From positions 1 through 40,071 of the forward strand of contig JAJTBJ010000004.1 in the NCBI GenBank assembly GCA_021286985.1: a DNA stretch of 40,071 nt. The letters are read 5' to 3'. This stretch comes from Propionibacteriales bacterium (lineage in GTDB: Bacteria; Actinomycetota; Actinomycetes; Propionibacteriales; Propionibacteriaceae). The notes below the pieces were generated by a model. That model was not told the DNA's origin and ran no database searches. It worked only from the letters and a program-made list of their open reading frames with translations. Below, one piece after another: positions 1-8,403 of this stretch. A program made the position numbers and the translations under genes. Within the stretch, counting starts at the first letter, position 1, and each line of letters starts with the position of its first letter.

Positions 1-36
1 GATGAAGGTGTCGAAGTAGCAGGTGCTGTGCGCCAT
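1..36 (-). CDS. N-terminal tip of a gene running off the left edge, possibly DUF6157-like
   Basis: An ATG on the minus strand (36-34) opens a frame to the window edge that reads MAHSTCYFDTFI. This resembles, from memory, the opening of small DUF6157-type actinobacterial proteins (a short hydrophilic start followed by YxDTFI). Only 12 codons are visible. It lies about 60 bp downstream of the DUF885 gene on the same strand, so the two could be cotranscribed. A GAAGG stretch sits very close to the ATG and is a poor ribosome binding site. The call rests on a tiny fragment and may be wrong. Confidence 0.3.
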   Translation of the reverse strand, partial: MAHSTCYFDTFI

Positions 37-96
37 GCCTTCAGGCTAGGTGGCAGCGCCGACACTCACCAGAGGAGTCCGGAGAGGTGCTGACGC

Positions 97-1773
97 TCAG
101 GCCAGGGCGTCGGGCAGGATCGCCAACGGCACCGAGCCGAGGTTGAGCGCCTTGGTGTGCCACGCTTTCAGGTCGAAGGACGCGCCCGCCTTGGCCTGCG
201 CGTCGGCACGGGCCTGCTCCCACAGCCGCTGTCCGATCTTGTAGGACGGGGCCTGGCCCGGCCAGCCGAGGTAGCGGTTCAGCTCGAAGCGGAGGAAGGC
301 CTCGTCCAGATTCACATTGGCCTTCAGCAACTCCCAGGCCTTCTCGGCGTTCCAGATGCCGCCGCCCCAGCGTTCGGGGGCGGGCATCCGACAATGCACA
401 CCGATGTCGACCACGACGCGCGCGGCGCGCATCCGCTGGCCGTCGACCAGCCCGAGGCGATCGCCCAGGTTGTCCATGAACCCGAATTCGGCCATCAGCC
501 GTTCGGCGTACAACGCCCAGCCCTCACCGTGGCCGGAGCTCCAACTCACCAGCCGACGCCAGGAGTTCAGCTGATCGCGCACCAGCACCGCCTGGGCCAC
601 CTGCAAGTGATGGCCGGGGACGCCCTCGTGGTAGACCGTGGTCTTCTCCCGCCAGGTGGAGAAGGTGGTCACCCCCGGCGGCACCGACCACCACATCCGG
701 CCCGGACGGGAGAAGTCCTCGTTCGGCCCGGTGTAGTAGATGCCGCCGGTCTCGGTGGGCGCGATCATGCATTCGATGGTCTTGAGCTCAGCGGGAATGT
801 CGAAGTGCACCCCGTCGAGGGCCGCGATCGCAGCGTCGGCGGTGGTCTGCATCCATTCCCGTAGAGCGGTGGTGCCGGTCAGCGTGAGCGTCGGGTCAGC
901 GTCCAGCACCCGCACGGCGTCGGCCATGGTGGCACCCGGTCCGGCGAGCTGCTCGATGATCTGCTGCTGCTCGGTGGCCATCCGCTCCAACTCGTCCAGG
1001 CCCCAGGCGTAGGTCTCGTCCAGGTCGACCTCGGCGCCGACGAAGCCGCGCGAGTGCAGCGCGTACCGCTCCCGTCCCACCGCGTCGTCTGCCGGAGCAA
1101 GGGCGGCCAACTCGTCGGTGAGGAAGGTGACCAGTTCGCCGTAGGCGGCCGCCGCGCGTCCGGCGGCGACGGTGAGATCGTTGGCCAGACCACCGGAGGC
1201 GGGGGCGCCGTCCGGCTGGGCGCCGGCGGCGAAGGTCACGAAGAACGACGTCTTCGGGTCTGCCAGCTCCGCGGCCTGCTTGATGCCCTCACTGACCTGC
1301 AATTGGGCCGGCACCAAGCCGCGGCGCGCGCCCTCGCGCAGGGAAGCGATGTAGCCCCGGATCGACTCGGGCATCAGCCGCAGTCGGGAGGCGATGTTGG
1401 CCCAGTCGTCGATGGTCGCGGTCGGCATCAGATCCAGCACGTCGCGCATGCCCTGCAGCGGCGAGGCGATCACGTTCAGGTCGGACAGGGTCTCGCCGGC
1501 CTCGTAGGTCTCCAGTCCCAGGCCGAGCCGGTCGCGCATCGCCGCCAGGGTCACCTCGTCGGTGCTGTCGGCCGGTGTGCAGGCCGACAACTGCATCAGC
1601 GTCGTGCGTTCGAGCTCGGCGATCGCGGCGTGGCCGTCGGGCGACAGGTCGGGCATCTGATGATCGTGGCCACTGATCCCCATGTAGGTGGCGCCGATCG
1701 GGTCCAGTTCAGCGAGCTGCTGGGTGTACGCATCGGCGATGGCATCGATCGCCGTTGTTGGACGTGGGTTCAC
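97..1773 (-). CDS. DUF885 family protein, probable zinc-dependent carboxypeptidase-like hydrolase
   Basis: The 558-residue product has the DUF885 hallmark HEGVPGHHLQ in its C-terminal half, a HExxxxHH-type metal-binding and catalytic motif, followed by a region rich in Trp and Tyr (SSGHGEGWALYAERL) that is also typical. Its length matches the family's usual 550-600 residues. There is no signal peptide, so it is probably cytoplasmic. Family members are predicted metallopeptidases and few have known substrates. The GTG start at 1773 has no clear ribosome binding site, but a TAGAGT hexamer lies 7 nt upstream, which would fit a leaderless transcript. It has no evident link to the polysaccharide genes that follow and is likely the left flank of the locus. 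Confidence 0.85.
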   Translation of the reverse strand: MNPRPTTAIDAIADAYTQQLAELDPIGATYMGISGHDHQMPDLSPDGHAAIAELERTTLMQLSACTPADSTDEVTLAAMRDRLGLGLETYEAGETLSDLNVIASPLQGMRDVLDLMPTATIDDWANIASRLRLMPESIRGYIASLREGARRGLVPAQLQVSEGIKQAAELADPKTSFFVTFAAGAQPDGAPASGGLANDLTVAAGRAAAAYGELVTFLTDELAALAPADDAVGRERYALHSRGFVGAEVDLDETYAWGLDELERMATEQQQIIEQLAGPGATMADAVRVLDADPTLTLTGTTALREWMQTTADAAIAALDGVHFDIPAELKTIECMIAPTETGGIYYTGPNEDFSRPGRMWWSVPPGVTTFSTWREKTTVYHEGVPGHHLQVAQAVLVRDQLNSWRRLVSWSSGHGEGWALYAERLMAEFGFMDNLGDRLGLVDGQRMRAARVVVDIGVHCRMPAPERWGGGIWNAEKAWELLKANVNLDEAFLRFELNRYLGWPGQAPSYKIGQRLWEQARADAQAKAGASFDLKAWHTKALNLGSVPLAILPDALA

Positions 1774-1780
1774 CCGACCG

Positions 1781-1786
1781 ACTCTA
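1781..1786 (-). promoter_or_regulatory. Candidate -10 element for the DUF885 gene (leaderless geometry)
   Basis: TAGAGT on the minus strand ends 7 nt before the GTG start at 1773. Actinobacterial -10 boxes fit TANNNT, and this spacing would put the transcription start at the first base of the GTG. No good -35 box is visible. Confidence 0.35.
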
Positions 1787-1816
1787 GCTGTTGAACCGGG
1801 CGCGTGGTGGCTGGCC

Positions 1817-1822
1817 TAGGAT
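1817..1822 (+). promoter_or_regulatory. Candidate -10 element for the glycerophosphodiesterase gene
   Basis: TAGGAT lies about 30 nt before the preferred GTG start at 1852. A TTGAAC hexamer at 1791-1796 could be a -35 box, but the 20-bp spacer is long. The predicted transcription start would fall just ahead of the AGGAGG at 1841-1846. Confidence 0.4.
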
Positions 1823-1851
1823 CGAATCGCAACGGGCAACAGGAGGATGGC

Positions 1852-2598
1852 GTGGTCGAGATCTGGGCGCATCGGGGAGCCAAGGCAGAGGCGCCGGAGA
1901 ACACGTTGGCGGCCTTCGCTCTGGCCATCGACGCCGGTGCTGACGGGATCGAGTTCGACGTCCAGTTGAGCAGTGATGGGCATCCGGTGGTGATTCACGA
2001 CGAAACCCTGGAACGCACCACCGACGGCGAGGGCTGGGTCAAGGACCACACGCTGGCCGAATTGCTCGCCCTGGACGCGTCCGGCGGGGTCGAGGAGTTC
2101 GCCGGCGAGCCGATCCCTCGGTTGGAGCAGGTGCTCGCCCTGATCGCGCCGACTCCGCTGCGGGCCAACATCGAGTTGAAGAACTCCGAGGTCGACTACC
2201 CGGGTCTGGAGGAAGCCGTCATCGCCGCTGTGGAGGCGGCCGGGATGAGCAAGCGGGTGGTCTACTCCTCGTTCTCGGCCGAGTCGGTCCAGCGGCTGGC
2301 GCAACTGGAGCCCGACGCCGAGGTGGCCCTGATCTACTCCCGCCCACCGGTCCGTCCGCTACGGACGGCACAGGCGTTGGGAGCCTCTGGCCTGCACCCG
2401 GATCGGCGCCTGTTTCCCGGGGCCGGCTGGGTCGGACGGGCCCACCGCCGCGGACTGGCCGTCCGTGTCTGGGTGGTGAACTCTGCCGACCGGATGACGA
2501 AGCTGATCCGGGCCGGAGTGGACGGCTTCTTCACCGACGACCCGCGGTTGGCGGTGAGCGTGCGAGACGCCGCGACGGCATCGAAGGTAACGCGCTGA
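1852..2598 (+). CDS. Glycerophosphodiester phosphodiesterase (GDPD family)
   Basis: The 248-residue product opens with EIWAHRGAKAEAPENTLAAF, the GDPD signature containing the catalytic HRG and the ENT motif. It continues with GADGIEFDVQLSSDG (metal-binding E-x-D) and PVVIHDETLERTT (catalytic His). Near the C-terminus, VWVVNS and GVDGFFTDDP are also family-typical. These enzymes hydrolyse glycerophosphodiesters to glycerol-3-phosphate and an alcohol. The GTG at 1852 is preferred because a perfect AGGAGG lies 5 nt upstream. An in-frame GTG at 1804 would add 16 uninformative residues. There is no signal peptide, so it is probably cytoplasmic. Its position before the teichoic-acid-like genes could reflect polyol-phosphate recycling, but that is inference. 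Confidence 0.9.
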   Translation: MVEIWAHRGAKAEAPENTLAAFALAIDAGADGIEFDVQLSSDGHPVVIHDETLERTTDGEGWVKDHTLAELLALDASGGVEEFAGEPIPRLEQVLALIAPTPLRANIELKNSEVDYPGLEEAVIAAVEAAGMSKRVVYSSFSAESVQRLAQLEPDAEVALIYSRPPVRPLRTAQALGASGLHPDRRLFPGAGWVGRAHRRGLAVRVWVVNSADRMTKLIRAGVDGFFTDDPRLAVSVRDAATASKVTR

Positions 2599-2614
2599 CC
2601 AGCCTCTAGGCTGG
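2599..2614 (+). promoter_or_regulatory. Small stem-loop with an embedded -10-like hexamer
   Basis: CCAGCC-TCTA-GGCTGG is a perfect 6-bp hairpin placed directly after the GDPD stop codon. TAGGCT at 2607-2612 within it fits the actinobacterial -10 pattern and lies 19 nt before the next GTG. It has no T-run, so it could be a weak terminator, a promoter element or both. Confidence 0.3.
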
Positions 2615-2631
2615 GGCCTCAGGGAGGTCAG

Positions 2632-4905
2632 GTGTCACAGGTCAAGACAGTGCTGCGCCGGATGCGTGGTCGGCTGCTACCGGCTCGTCCGGTCGCCGGG
2701 CCACTGATCAGCGTCATCATCCCGGTCTACAACACCGCGCAGTACCTGCAAGAGTGCCTCGACAGCGTGCTCACCCAGGCCGACGTGGCGGTCGAAGTGG
2801 TCGTGATCGACGATGGGTCGAGCGACGAATCACCGAAGATCCTGGCCGGCTATGCAGCCACAGACCGCCGGGTGAAGGTCCTCACCCAGACCAATCGGGG
2901 CCTGGGCGCGGCGCGCAACACTGCGGTGCAGAGCGCCACCGGCGAGTACCTGTTCTTCATCGACTCCGATGACTGCCTGCCCAAGAAGGCGCTGGCGCGC
3001 ATGGTGGGCGCGGCCGAGAAGCACCACGCCGACATCGTGATGGGGCCGTTGGCCCGGTTCAACAGCGTTCGCAAGTGGGTGCCGCGGTGGGGAAGCGAGC
3101 TGCACCGCAGCGACCAGTACTTCGCCTCGCTGGCAGAGCGTCCGGAGTTGTTGCGGAACTTCTACACGGCGAGCAAGCTCATCCGTCATTCGTTCTGGGA
3201 CGCCGCTGACGCCGCCTTCCGCGAAGGGACCGCGTACGAGGATCAACCTCTGGTCACCCGGTTGTTGATCGCCGCCGACGGGATCGTGTCGCTGGCCGAC
3301 CCGGTGTATGAGTGGCGGTTGCGCGACGACCAGTCCTCCACCAGTCAGCAAAGCCACACGATGGCCGATCTGCAGGCTCGAGCGCTGGCGTGGCGGGCGA
3401 CCTTGGACTTCTTCGACGCCGACTCCACCCCGGACGCGATTCGGACGGCCTGGCTCGACACCGTTTATCGCACCCACGTGCATTGGTATCTCGATAGTGA
3501 GTCGGTGGCGGATCCGACCTACTGGGCGCAGTTGCGCGAGGTCGTCACGAACCTGCCCGCGCTCGACCGCTTCCTGCCGTTGCTGCCTGCGGCGAAGGCG
3601 TTCAGCCTGGAGTTGCTGCGTGATGATCGTCACGCCGAGTTGTTGCGTTGGCGTGCCGGAGGGGCGTTCGAGCTTGCTCAGCAGCGCTTCATCGTCGAGG
3701 GCGCGAAGGTGTTCTGGCAGCCGGAGTTGACCGCCGCCGATGAGGCTCCGCCGCGTCGGGAGGTCGCTGTCGATTCGCTGACCTTGCGCACCGAGTTCCT
3801 GCAGGCCACCTGGACGCCCGAGGGTCTCACCATTGGCGGGCGCCATTTCCTGCCCGGTCTGGACGAGGCCGGCGTTGTGCTCAGCCACTACCTGGAGGTC
3901 TGCGACCCCGCCGGCGTGGTGGTGGCGCAGGTGCCGGCCGAGATCGACCCGGACGCGGCGCCTTTCGGCGACGGTCACACCATGCTGTCCTACCCCCACG
4001 CGCATTTTGTTGCGCAGGTGCCGCCCTCGGCGCTGGCCGCGGCCGGTCCGGTGGCCGTCCTGCAGGTGCGGACGATGGTGGGTGAGTTGGCGTTCACCGA
4101 CGCACTTCCGGCCGGCACCCGTTGGTTCGCTGCCAGCCGTCTCACCGCGGCGGCGATGGCGGGATATTGGCTGCGGCCCGTCGTCGATGCTGCCGGGGTG
4201 CGGGTCGAGGTCGCCGACGAGTCTGCGTGGGTGATGGACGCGCGCCCGGTCGGTGACGGCCTTGAGGTGGAGGTGGGCGGCGAGATCGCGGAGCTCGCCC
4301 TCGGTGAGGGCCGCGTCCGGTTCCCGGTGACCGACGGCCGTGCCGTCATTCCCCGCGCCGAGCTGGACCGGATCGCTCGCTCACGCGGGCAGTCCCAACC
4401 GCTCACCCGGCCGGACGCTGCCGGTGGCTGGGTCCCGCTGCGAGGGTGGGTGCACCAGCCGGTGGAATCCCTGCTGCTGGCCACCGAGGCCGACGCCCAG
4501 GTGGTGTTGCAGGCGCCCGCCGCTCACGTGGAGTTCACCGACGTGCGCTACGAGGGGTCGCGCGCCGCCATGGGGCTGGTGGCCTGCGCCGCGGGCGGGG
4601 CAGCGGTCACCAAGGTCTGGCTCAAATCGGCGAAGGGCTCCATTGCGGCCCGTCAGAGCGCTGACGGCTGGCAGTTGGAGTTGGCCGGGCAACCCGATGG
4701 CGGCTACGACGTGTGGGCGCAATTGGCTCAGCGGCGCGATCCGGTGAAGGTCCTTGCCGCCCCCAGCTATCTGGCCCGGGTTCCGAACGTCCACTTCGTC
4801 GGTGCGCAGCGCTGGCGTTGCTTGGTTGCCCGCGCCGGCACGGTGCACCTCGATGCGCGGGTGATGCCACCAGGACCGGCCGCCGCACCGATCATGAAGG
4901 GCTGA
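2632..4905 (+). CDS. Large glycosyltransferase family 2 protein with an extended C-terminal region
   Basis: The 757-residue product has a GT-A domain at about residues 24-250. It shows SVIIPVYNTAQYLQECLDSVL, VVVIDDGSSD, the acceptor-loop motif NRGLGAARN and the metal-binding FFIDSDD at 109-114. This family transfers sugars from nucleotide-sugar donors. A second region of about 370 residues, rich in Val, Ala and Gly and predicted to be beta-rich, follows from about residue 370. The GTG start has GGGAGG 5 nt upstream. Staphylococcal TarS-type wall-teichoic-acid transferases also pair a GT2 domain with C-terminal beta-sandwich domains, and the next genes are TagF-like. Decoration or priming of a teichoic-acid-like polymer is therefore plausible but inferred. 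No membrane segment is evident. Confidence 0.8.
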   Translation: MSQVKTVLRRMRGRLLPARPVAGPLISVIIPVYNTAQYLQECLDSVLTQADVAVEVVVIDDGSSDESPKILAGYAATDRRVKVLTQTNRGLGAARNTAVQSATGEYLFFIDSDDCLPKKALARMVGAAEKHHADIVMGPLARFNSVRKWVPRWGSELHRSDQYFASLAERPELLRNFYTASKLIRHSFWDAADAAFREGTAYEDQPLVTRLLIAADGIVSLADPVYEWRLRDDQSSTSQQSHTMADLQARALAWRATLDFFDADSTPDAIRTAWLDTVYRTHVHWYLDSESVADPTYWAQLREVVTNLPALDRFLPLLPAAKAFSLELLRDDRHAELLRWRAGGAFELAQQRFIVEGAKVFWQPELTAADEAPPRREVAVDSLTLRTEFLQATWTPEGLTIGGRHFLPGLDEAGVVLSHYLEVCDPAGVVVAQVPAEIDPDAAPFGDGHTMLSYPHAHFVAQVPPSALAAAGPVAVLQVRTMVGELAFTDALPAGTRWFAASRLTAAAMAGYWLRPVVDAAGVRVEVADESAWVMDARPVGDGLEVEVGGEIAELALGEGRVRFPVTDGRAVIPRAELDRIARSRGQSQPLTRPDAAGGWVPLRGWVHQPVESLLLATEADAQVVLQAPAAHVEFTDVRYEGSRAAMGLVACAAGGAAVTKVWLKSAKGSIAARQSADGWQLELAGQPDGGYDVWAQLAQRRDPVKVLAAPSYLARVPNVHFVGAQRWRCLVARAGTVHLDARVMPPGPAAAPIMKG

Positions 4906-4921
4906 GGCGACGAAGGGCTGA

Positions 4922-6634
4922 TCAGTCCTCGGCGAGCGCGGCACGCGCCTGGGCGACGAAGTGCGCCACGCAATCCTGGGGCTCGATGTCGCCCAGGTAG
5001 TAGCGCCGGATCGCCCGGCGTTCCTCGGCCTTCGGGTCGGCACCCAGCAGCGCGTCCAGCATGTCGTCCAGGCCGGTTGTTGAGCCGTCGGCGGCCACGT
5101 CGAACACGTAGGCGGCCTTGGCCAGCGGGAAGCTGGCCACGAATTCGTCGCCATGGCTGGAGACAGCCGCCATCGCGATCGGCTTGTTGGCGATCAGGAA
5201 GTCAGAGGCCACGCTGGACACGTCGGTGATCATCGCGTCACAGGCGTTGAAGCAGTCGATCACCGACCACTCCTTCTCGGCTTTCGGCCCGAACACGTGC
5301 TCGCGGCCGCTGGCCTGAGCGTCTTGGGTGAGCAGTTCGATGATCTGGGTGCAGGCTTCGGCGTTGACCGGCTTCAGCCGCGCGTACGGGTGCGGCCGGA
5401 AGACCACCGTGCAACCGCGTTCGAGGAGCTTCTCGACCAGCGGGCGTCCGCCGCGCAGTGAGCTGTAGTCGGAGTCGTCGTAGAAGCCCGACCAGGTGGG
5501 CGTGTACAGCACCCGGGGCGCGCTGAGTTGGCTGATCTCGGTGGTGGCCGGGACGACGTTCTCCAGCTGGGGGCGGCCGACGATGACCATCTGCTCCGGC
5601 AGCGTCGCCACGTGATGCAGGGCGAAGCGGTCGATCGCGGCCTGCCCGGCGACGAAGTTCTTGTCGTACTGCCGGAAGGTGGGACTGACGCTGGTGATCT
5701 TGTCGGAGTCGCCGTGGTTGAGCTGGATGTGCCGCAGGTGCGGGAACCGGATCATGTGGGCATTGCGCGCTGCGGTGTTGGCGTAGAACACGGCCTTCAG
5801 GCTGGGGCAGACGATCGGGTCGAGATCTTCTAGGCGCAGTCGCAGGATCACCGGCGCCGAGGTGAGCTTGCGGACCTCCTCGAAGTTGTCCCGGCTGCGC
5901 ACCAGCACGAAGTACGGCAGGCCGAGCCGATCGAGATAGGGCAGCCACATGGCCGCCTGGTAGGCGGTGCCGCGCGGTGCCTGCCAGTGGAAGGCGAATT
6001 CTGGCGCCAGCTTCTTCATCAGGCCCGGCAGTTTCGCTTCGAACCGGGTGCGGCGGTACAGGTAGCGCACCGCCTGGAACGACATCGCCCCGGCCAACAC
6101 CAGGCTGGCCACCGCGAGCACGACCGCGATCAGCGGCGGGACGCCGGGGATCAGGCTGAGCGCCAACGCCACCGCAGCGCCGAGGTTGACCAGATGGAAC
6201 GCGTTGGCCAGGCCGATCGACGGCACCGGTACGTCCACGGCGGCGATGTTGGCCGCCATCGGCAGGGCGGTGGCGACCGGCGGCTGCAGGGATTGCTCCA
6301 ACAGCGTCAACAAGCCGACGATCAAGCCGGCCAGCAGCACCCACGCACCCAGCGGCGCGACGCCGACGGAGACCGCGGCGATCACCATCACTCGGGCCAG
6401 CGCGTCCGCGCCCAGCCGCAGCGCGTCGCGATCGCTGGGATGCCCGATTACCCGGTAGGCCGACCAGGCGAACTCGGCGACCAGGAGCGTGATCGCGGCG
6501 GGTGCCAAGGCAGCCGGCAGCACGATGGCGGCGAAGAAGATGAACAGAGCAAGACCACTGACCACCGCTGTGCGGGCGTCGACCGCCCGGAGTCCACGCA
6601 GCAACTGAGCCCGCAGGCTGGCTGACGCTTTCAT
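4922..6634 (-). CDS. Membrane-anchored CDP-polyol phosphate transferase (TagF/TagB-type, Glyphos_transf)
   Basis: The 570-residue product has several hydrophobic segments in the first 185 residues, then a Glyphos_transf domain. Diagnostic motifs are LNHGDSDK (306-312, catalytic His-Gly type), YTPTWSGF (377-384), VFRPHPY (411-417) and DAMITDVSSVASDFL (466-480). The family transfers glycerol- or ribitol-phosphate from the CDP form to a growing teichoic acid or capsule at the inner membrane face. The ATG at 6634 has an AGGAGGACC ribosome binding site. It converges on the upstream GT2 with only 16 bp between stop codons and diverges from a paralogue. Donor choice cannot be read from the sequence. 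The fused CDP-ribitol-type enzyme nearby favours ribitol phosphate. Confidence 0.85.
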   Translation of the reverse strand: MKASASLRAQLLRGLRAVDARTAVVSGLALFIFFAAIVLPAALAPAAITLLVAEFAWSAYRVIGHPSDRDALRLGADALARVMVIAAVSVGVAPLGAWVLLAGLIVGLLTLLEQSLQPPVATALPMAANIAAVDVPVPSIGLANAFHLVNLGAAVALALSLIPGVPPLIAVVLAVASLVLAGAMSFQAVRYLYRRTRFEAKLPGLMKKLAPEFAFHWQAPRGTAYQAAMWLPYLDRLGLPYFVLVRSRDNFEEVRKLTSAPVILRLRLEDLDPIVCPSLKAVFYANTAARNAHMIRFPHLRHIQLNHGDSDKITSVSPTFRQYDKNFVAGQAAIDRFALHHVATLPEQMVIVGRPQLENVVPATTEISQLSAPRVLYTPTWSGFYDDSDYSSLRGGRPLVEKLLERGCTVVFRPHPYARLKPVNAEACTQIIELLTQDAQASGREHVFGPKAEKEWSVIDCFNACDAMITDVSSVASDFLIANKPIAMAAVSSHGDEFVASFPLAKAAYVFDVAADGSTTGLDDMLDALLGADPKAEERRAIRRYYLGDIEPQDCVAHFVAQARAALAED

Positions 6635-6667
6635 GGTCCTCCTGTTCGCGTAGGGCGACGCCTAACC

Positions 6668-6673
6668 TACACG
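6668..6673 (-). promoter_or_regulatory. Candidate -10 element for the first TagF-like gene
   Basis: TAGGTT on the minus strand lies about 33 nt before the ATG at 6634, leaving room for a short leader with its AGGAGG. No clear -35 box is visible. Confidence 0.35.
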
Positions 6674-6736
6674 CTCGCCGCGGACGGCCGTGGCCCGACT
6701 CGGGCGGGGGTGCCCGAGGTGTAAAGGGTGGCTCGC

Positions 6737-6742
6737 TAGGCT
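6737..6742 (+). promoter_or_regulatory. Candidate -10 element for the second TagF-like gene
   Basis: TAGGCT lies 26 nt upstream of the GTG at 6769. It is flanked by two direct copies of TGTAAAGGG (6720-6728 and 6753-6761), 33 bp apart. The second copy also provides the purine-rich ribosome binding site. No clear -35 box is visible. Confidence 0.35.
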
Positions 6743-6768
6743 GTGGTGACGCTGTAAAGGGGGCTGGT

Positions 6769-8385
6769 GTGTACCTGTGGGATCGCTACCGACGAGTACT
6801 CCGACGGGTCCTGCCCCGGCTGTTGGCCTGGCTCGCGGCCATAGTTGTCGTGTTGCTGGTGGTGCTCGGCCAGCCACTGATCGCCGGGGTGGTCACGGTG
6901 CTGGCCGCGGCCGCGTTGTGGTGGCAGGGCCGGCGGCCCGCCGCGCCGACGTCCGGTGCGGTGCTGGTGGCGATGGTGGTCGCGTTAGGGGTGGCGCCGG
7001 GCGCCGACGACCCGCGCACAGCAGCAGCACTGCTGATCGCGGTGGCGTTGCTGCTGATCCAGCCGCGGGCTGATCGGGCGGTCCGTCCGCGAGTGCGGGC
7101 GATCGGTCTGGGCGAGGCCCGTCCACCGCTCGCGCGCGTCTCCCACCCGATCCTGGTGGCCGGCTGTCTGGCGGTGGTGATGATCGCGCTGCGGGCGTCC
7201 GGGTTGGTCGGTGAACCGGTCACGCTCGCCGTGGTGGCGGTGGTCGCCGTCGCCGGAGCCCTGGTGGCCGGTGCCCAGCTGGTGCGCGCGCGGCGACGGG
7301 TGGACGCCACCGAGGTGCGCGCCGCGCTGGCCCGCTACGCGCCGCGGTACGCGGTGTACTACTCCGGGCCGGACGAGGGTGCCTACCAGCTGGAGCTCTG
7401 GTTGGCCCTGCTGGCCCGCTCGGGTGTCCCGGGCGTGCTCATCGTGCGAGAGCTCAGCTTCATGCCGATCGCCGCCGCGGTCAGCGATGCGCCGGTGATC
7501 TATGCGGAGTCGGTGGAGGCGATCGAATCGGTGCTGGTACCGGGCCTGACCACGGTCTTCTACGTGAACAACGAGGCGCGCAACGCCGAGATGGTGCGCT
7601 ACCCGGCGCTGCGGCACGTCCATTTGGGCCACGGCGACAGTGAGAAGCCGTCGAGCTATGCGGCGTTCACCGCGATCTACGACCAGATCTTCGTCGCCGG
7701 TCCTGCCGGCGCGCAGCGCTATGCCGACCATGGCGTGCGGATTCCGGCGGAGAAGTTCGTGATGATCGGACGTCCGCAGCTGGTCGGCGTCCTGGAGCGC
7801 GCCATCGAGCCGGGTCGACCGGCGACGGTGCTGTACGCCCCGACCTGGCGCGGCAGCATCTCCGACATGCAGTTGAGTTCACTCGACCAGGGGACGGCCA
7901 TCGTCGGCGCGCTGATCGCCGCCGGAGCGACGGTGATCTTCCGCCCACACCCGCTGTCGTACCGAGACGCCACCTCGCGGGCGCTGATCCGCCAGATCGA
8001 CGAGGTGCTCGCCCACGACGGCGGCAGTCACCTGGGGAGTCGGGAGGCGGACGCGTTGACGGCGTTCGAGTGCATGAACCGATCAACGGCGATGGTCGCC
8101 GACAACTCCAGCCTGGTGCCTGACTATTTGTTCACCGACAAGCCGTTCGCGTTGTGTCTGCCCTCGCTCACCGCGCCGGTGGCCGGCACGCGACTGGCCG
8201 ATGCGGCGATCCCGCTGGTGCTGGGCACTGACCCGTCCGAGGCGGTGGCGCGGCTGTTGGGCAGCGACGAGTTGGCAGGAAAGCGGGCTGCGGTGCGGGC
8301 GTACTACCTCGGCGACTCGGCGCTCAGCACGAATCTGGCGACGTTCGACGCAGCCGTGCAGGCTGCGCTCGCCGCCAAGGCCTAA
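6769..8385 (+). CDS. Second membrane-anchored CDP-polyol phosphate transferase (TagF-type)
   Basis: The 538-residue product is a divergent paralogue of the neighbouring minus-strand gene. About five hydrophobic segments in the first 175 residues precede a Glyphos_transf domain. Motifs are LGHGDSEK (286-293), YAPTWRGS (356-363), FRPHPLSYRD (391-400) and MVADNSSLVPDYLF (442-455). The catalytic-type His, the PTW and RPHP motifs and the acidic-Ser-Ser cluster are all kept, so it looks active. The GTG start is preceded by AAAGGGGG. Two such enzymes commonly divide primase and polymerase roles, or add different polyol phosphates. Which applies here is unknown. It converges on the CDP-ribitol-type gene with 18 bp between stops. 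Confidence 0.85.
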   Translation: MYLWDRYRRVLRRVLPRLLAWLAAIVVVLLVVLGQPLIAGVVTVLAAAALWWQGRRPAAPTSGAVLVAMVVALGVAPGADDPRTAAALLIAVALLLIQPRADRAVRPRVRAIGLGEARPPLARVSHPILVAGCLAVVMIALRASGLVGEPVTLAVVAVVAVAGALVAGAQLVRARRRVDATEVRAALARYAPRYAVYYSGPDEGAYQLELWLALLARSGVPGVLIVRELSFMPIAAAVSDAPVIYAESVEAIESVLVPGLTTVFYVNNEARNAEMVRYPALRHVHLGHGDSEKPSSYAAFTAIYDQIFVAGPAGAQRYADHGVRIPAEKFVMIGRPQLVGVLERAIEPGRPATVLYAPTWRGSISDMQLSSLDQGTAIVGALIAAGATVIFRPHPLSYRDATSRALIRQIDEVLAHDGGSHLGSREADALTAFECMNRSTAMVADNSSLVPDYLFTDKPFALCLPSLTAPVAGTRLADAAIPLVLGTDPSEAVARLLGSDELAGKRAAVRAYYLGDSALSTNLATFDAAVQAALAAKA

Positions 8386-8403
8386 GCCCGAGAGCGAGGG
8401 CGC

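Noticed and set aside
1054-1794. Plus-strand open frame of 246 codons opposite the DUF885 gene
   Set aside because: It is the antisense shadow of a gene with clear family motifs. The translation is Gly/Arg/His-rich and matches no family.
2830-4005. Minus-strand open frame of 391 codons opposite the GT2 gene
   Set aside because: Antisense shadow caused by high third-position GC. No domain is recognisable, whereas the plus strand has DxD and GT2 motifs.
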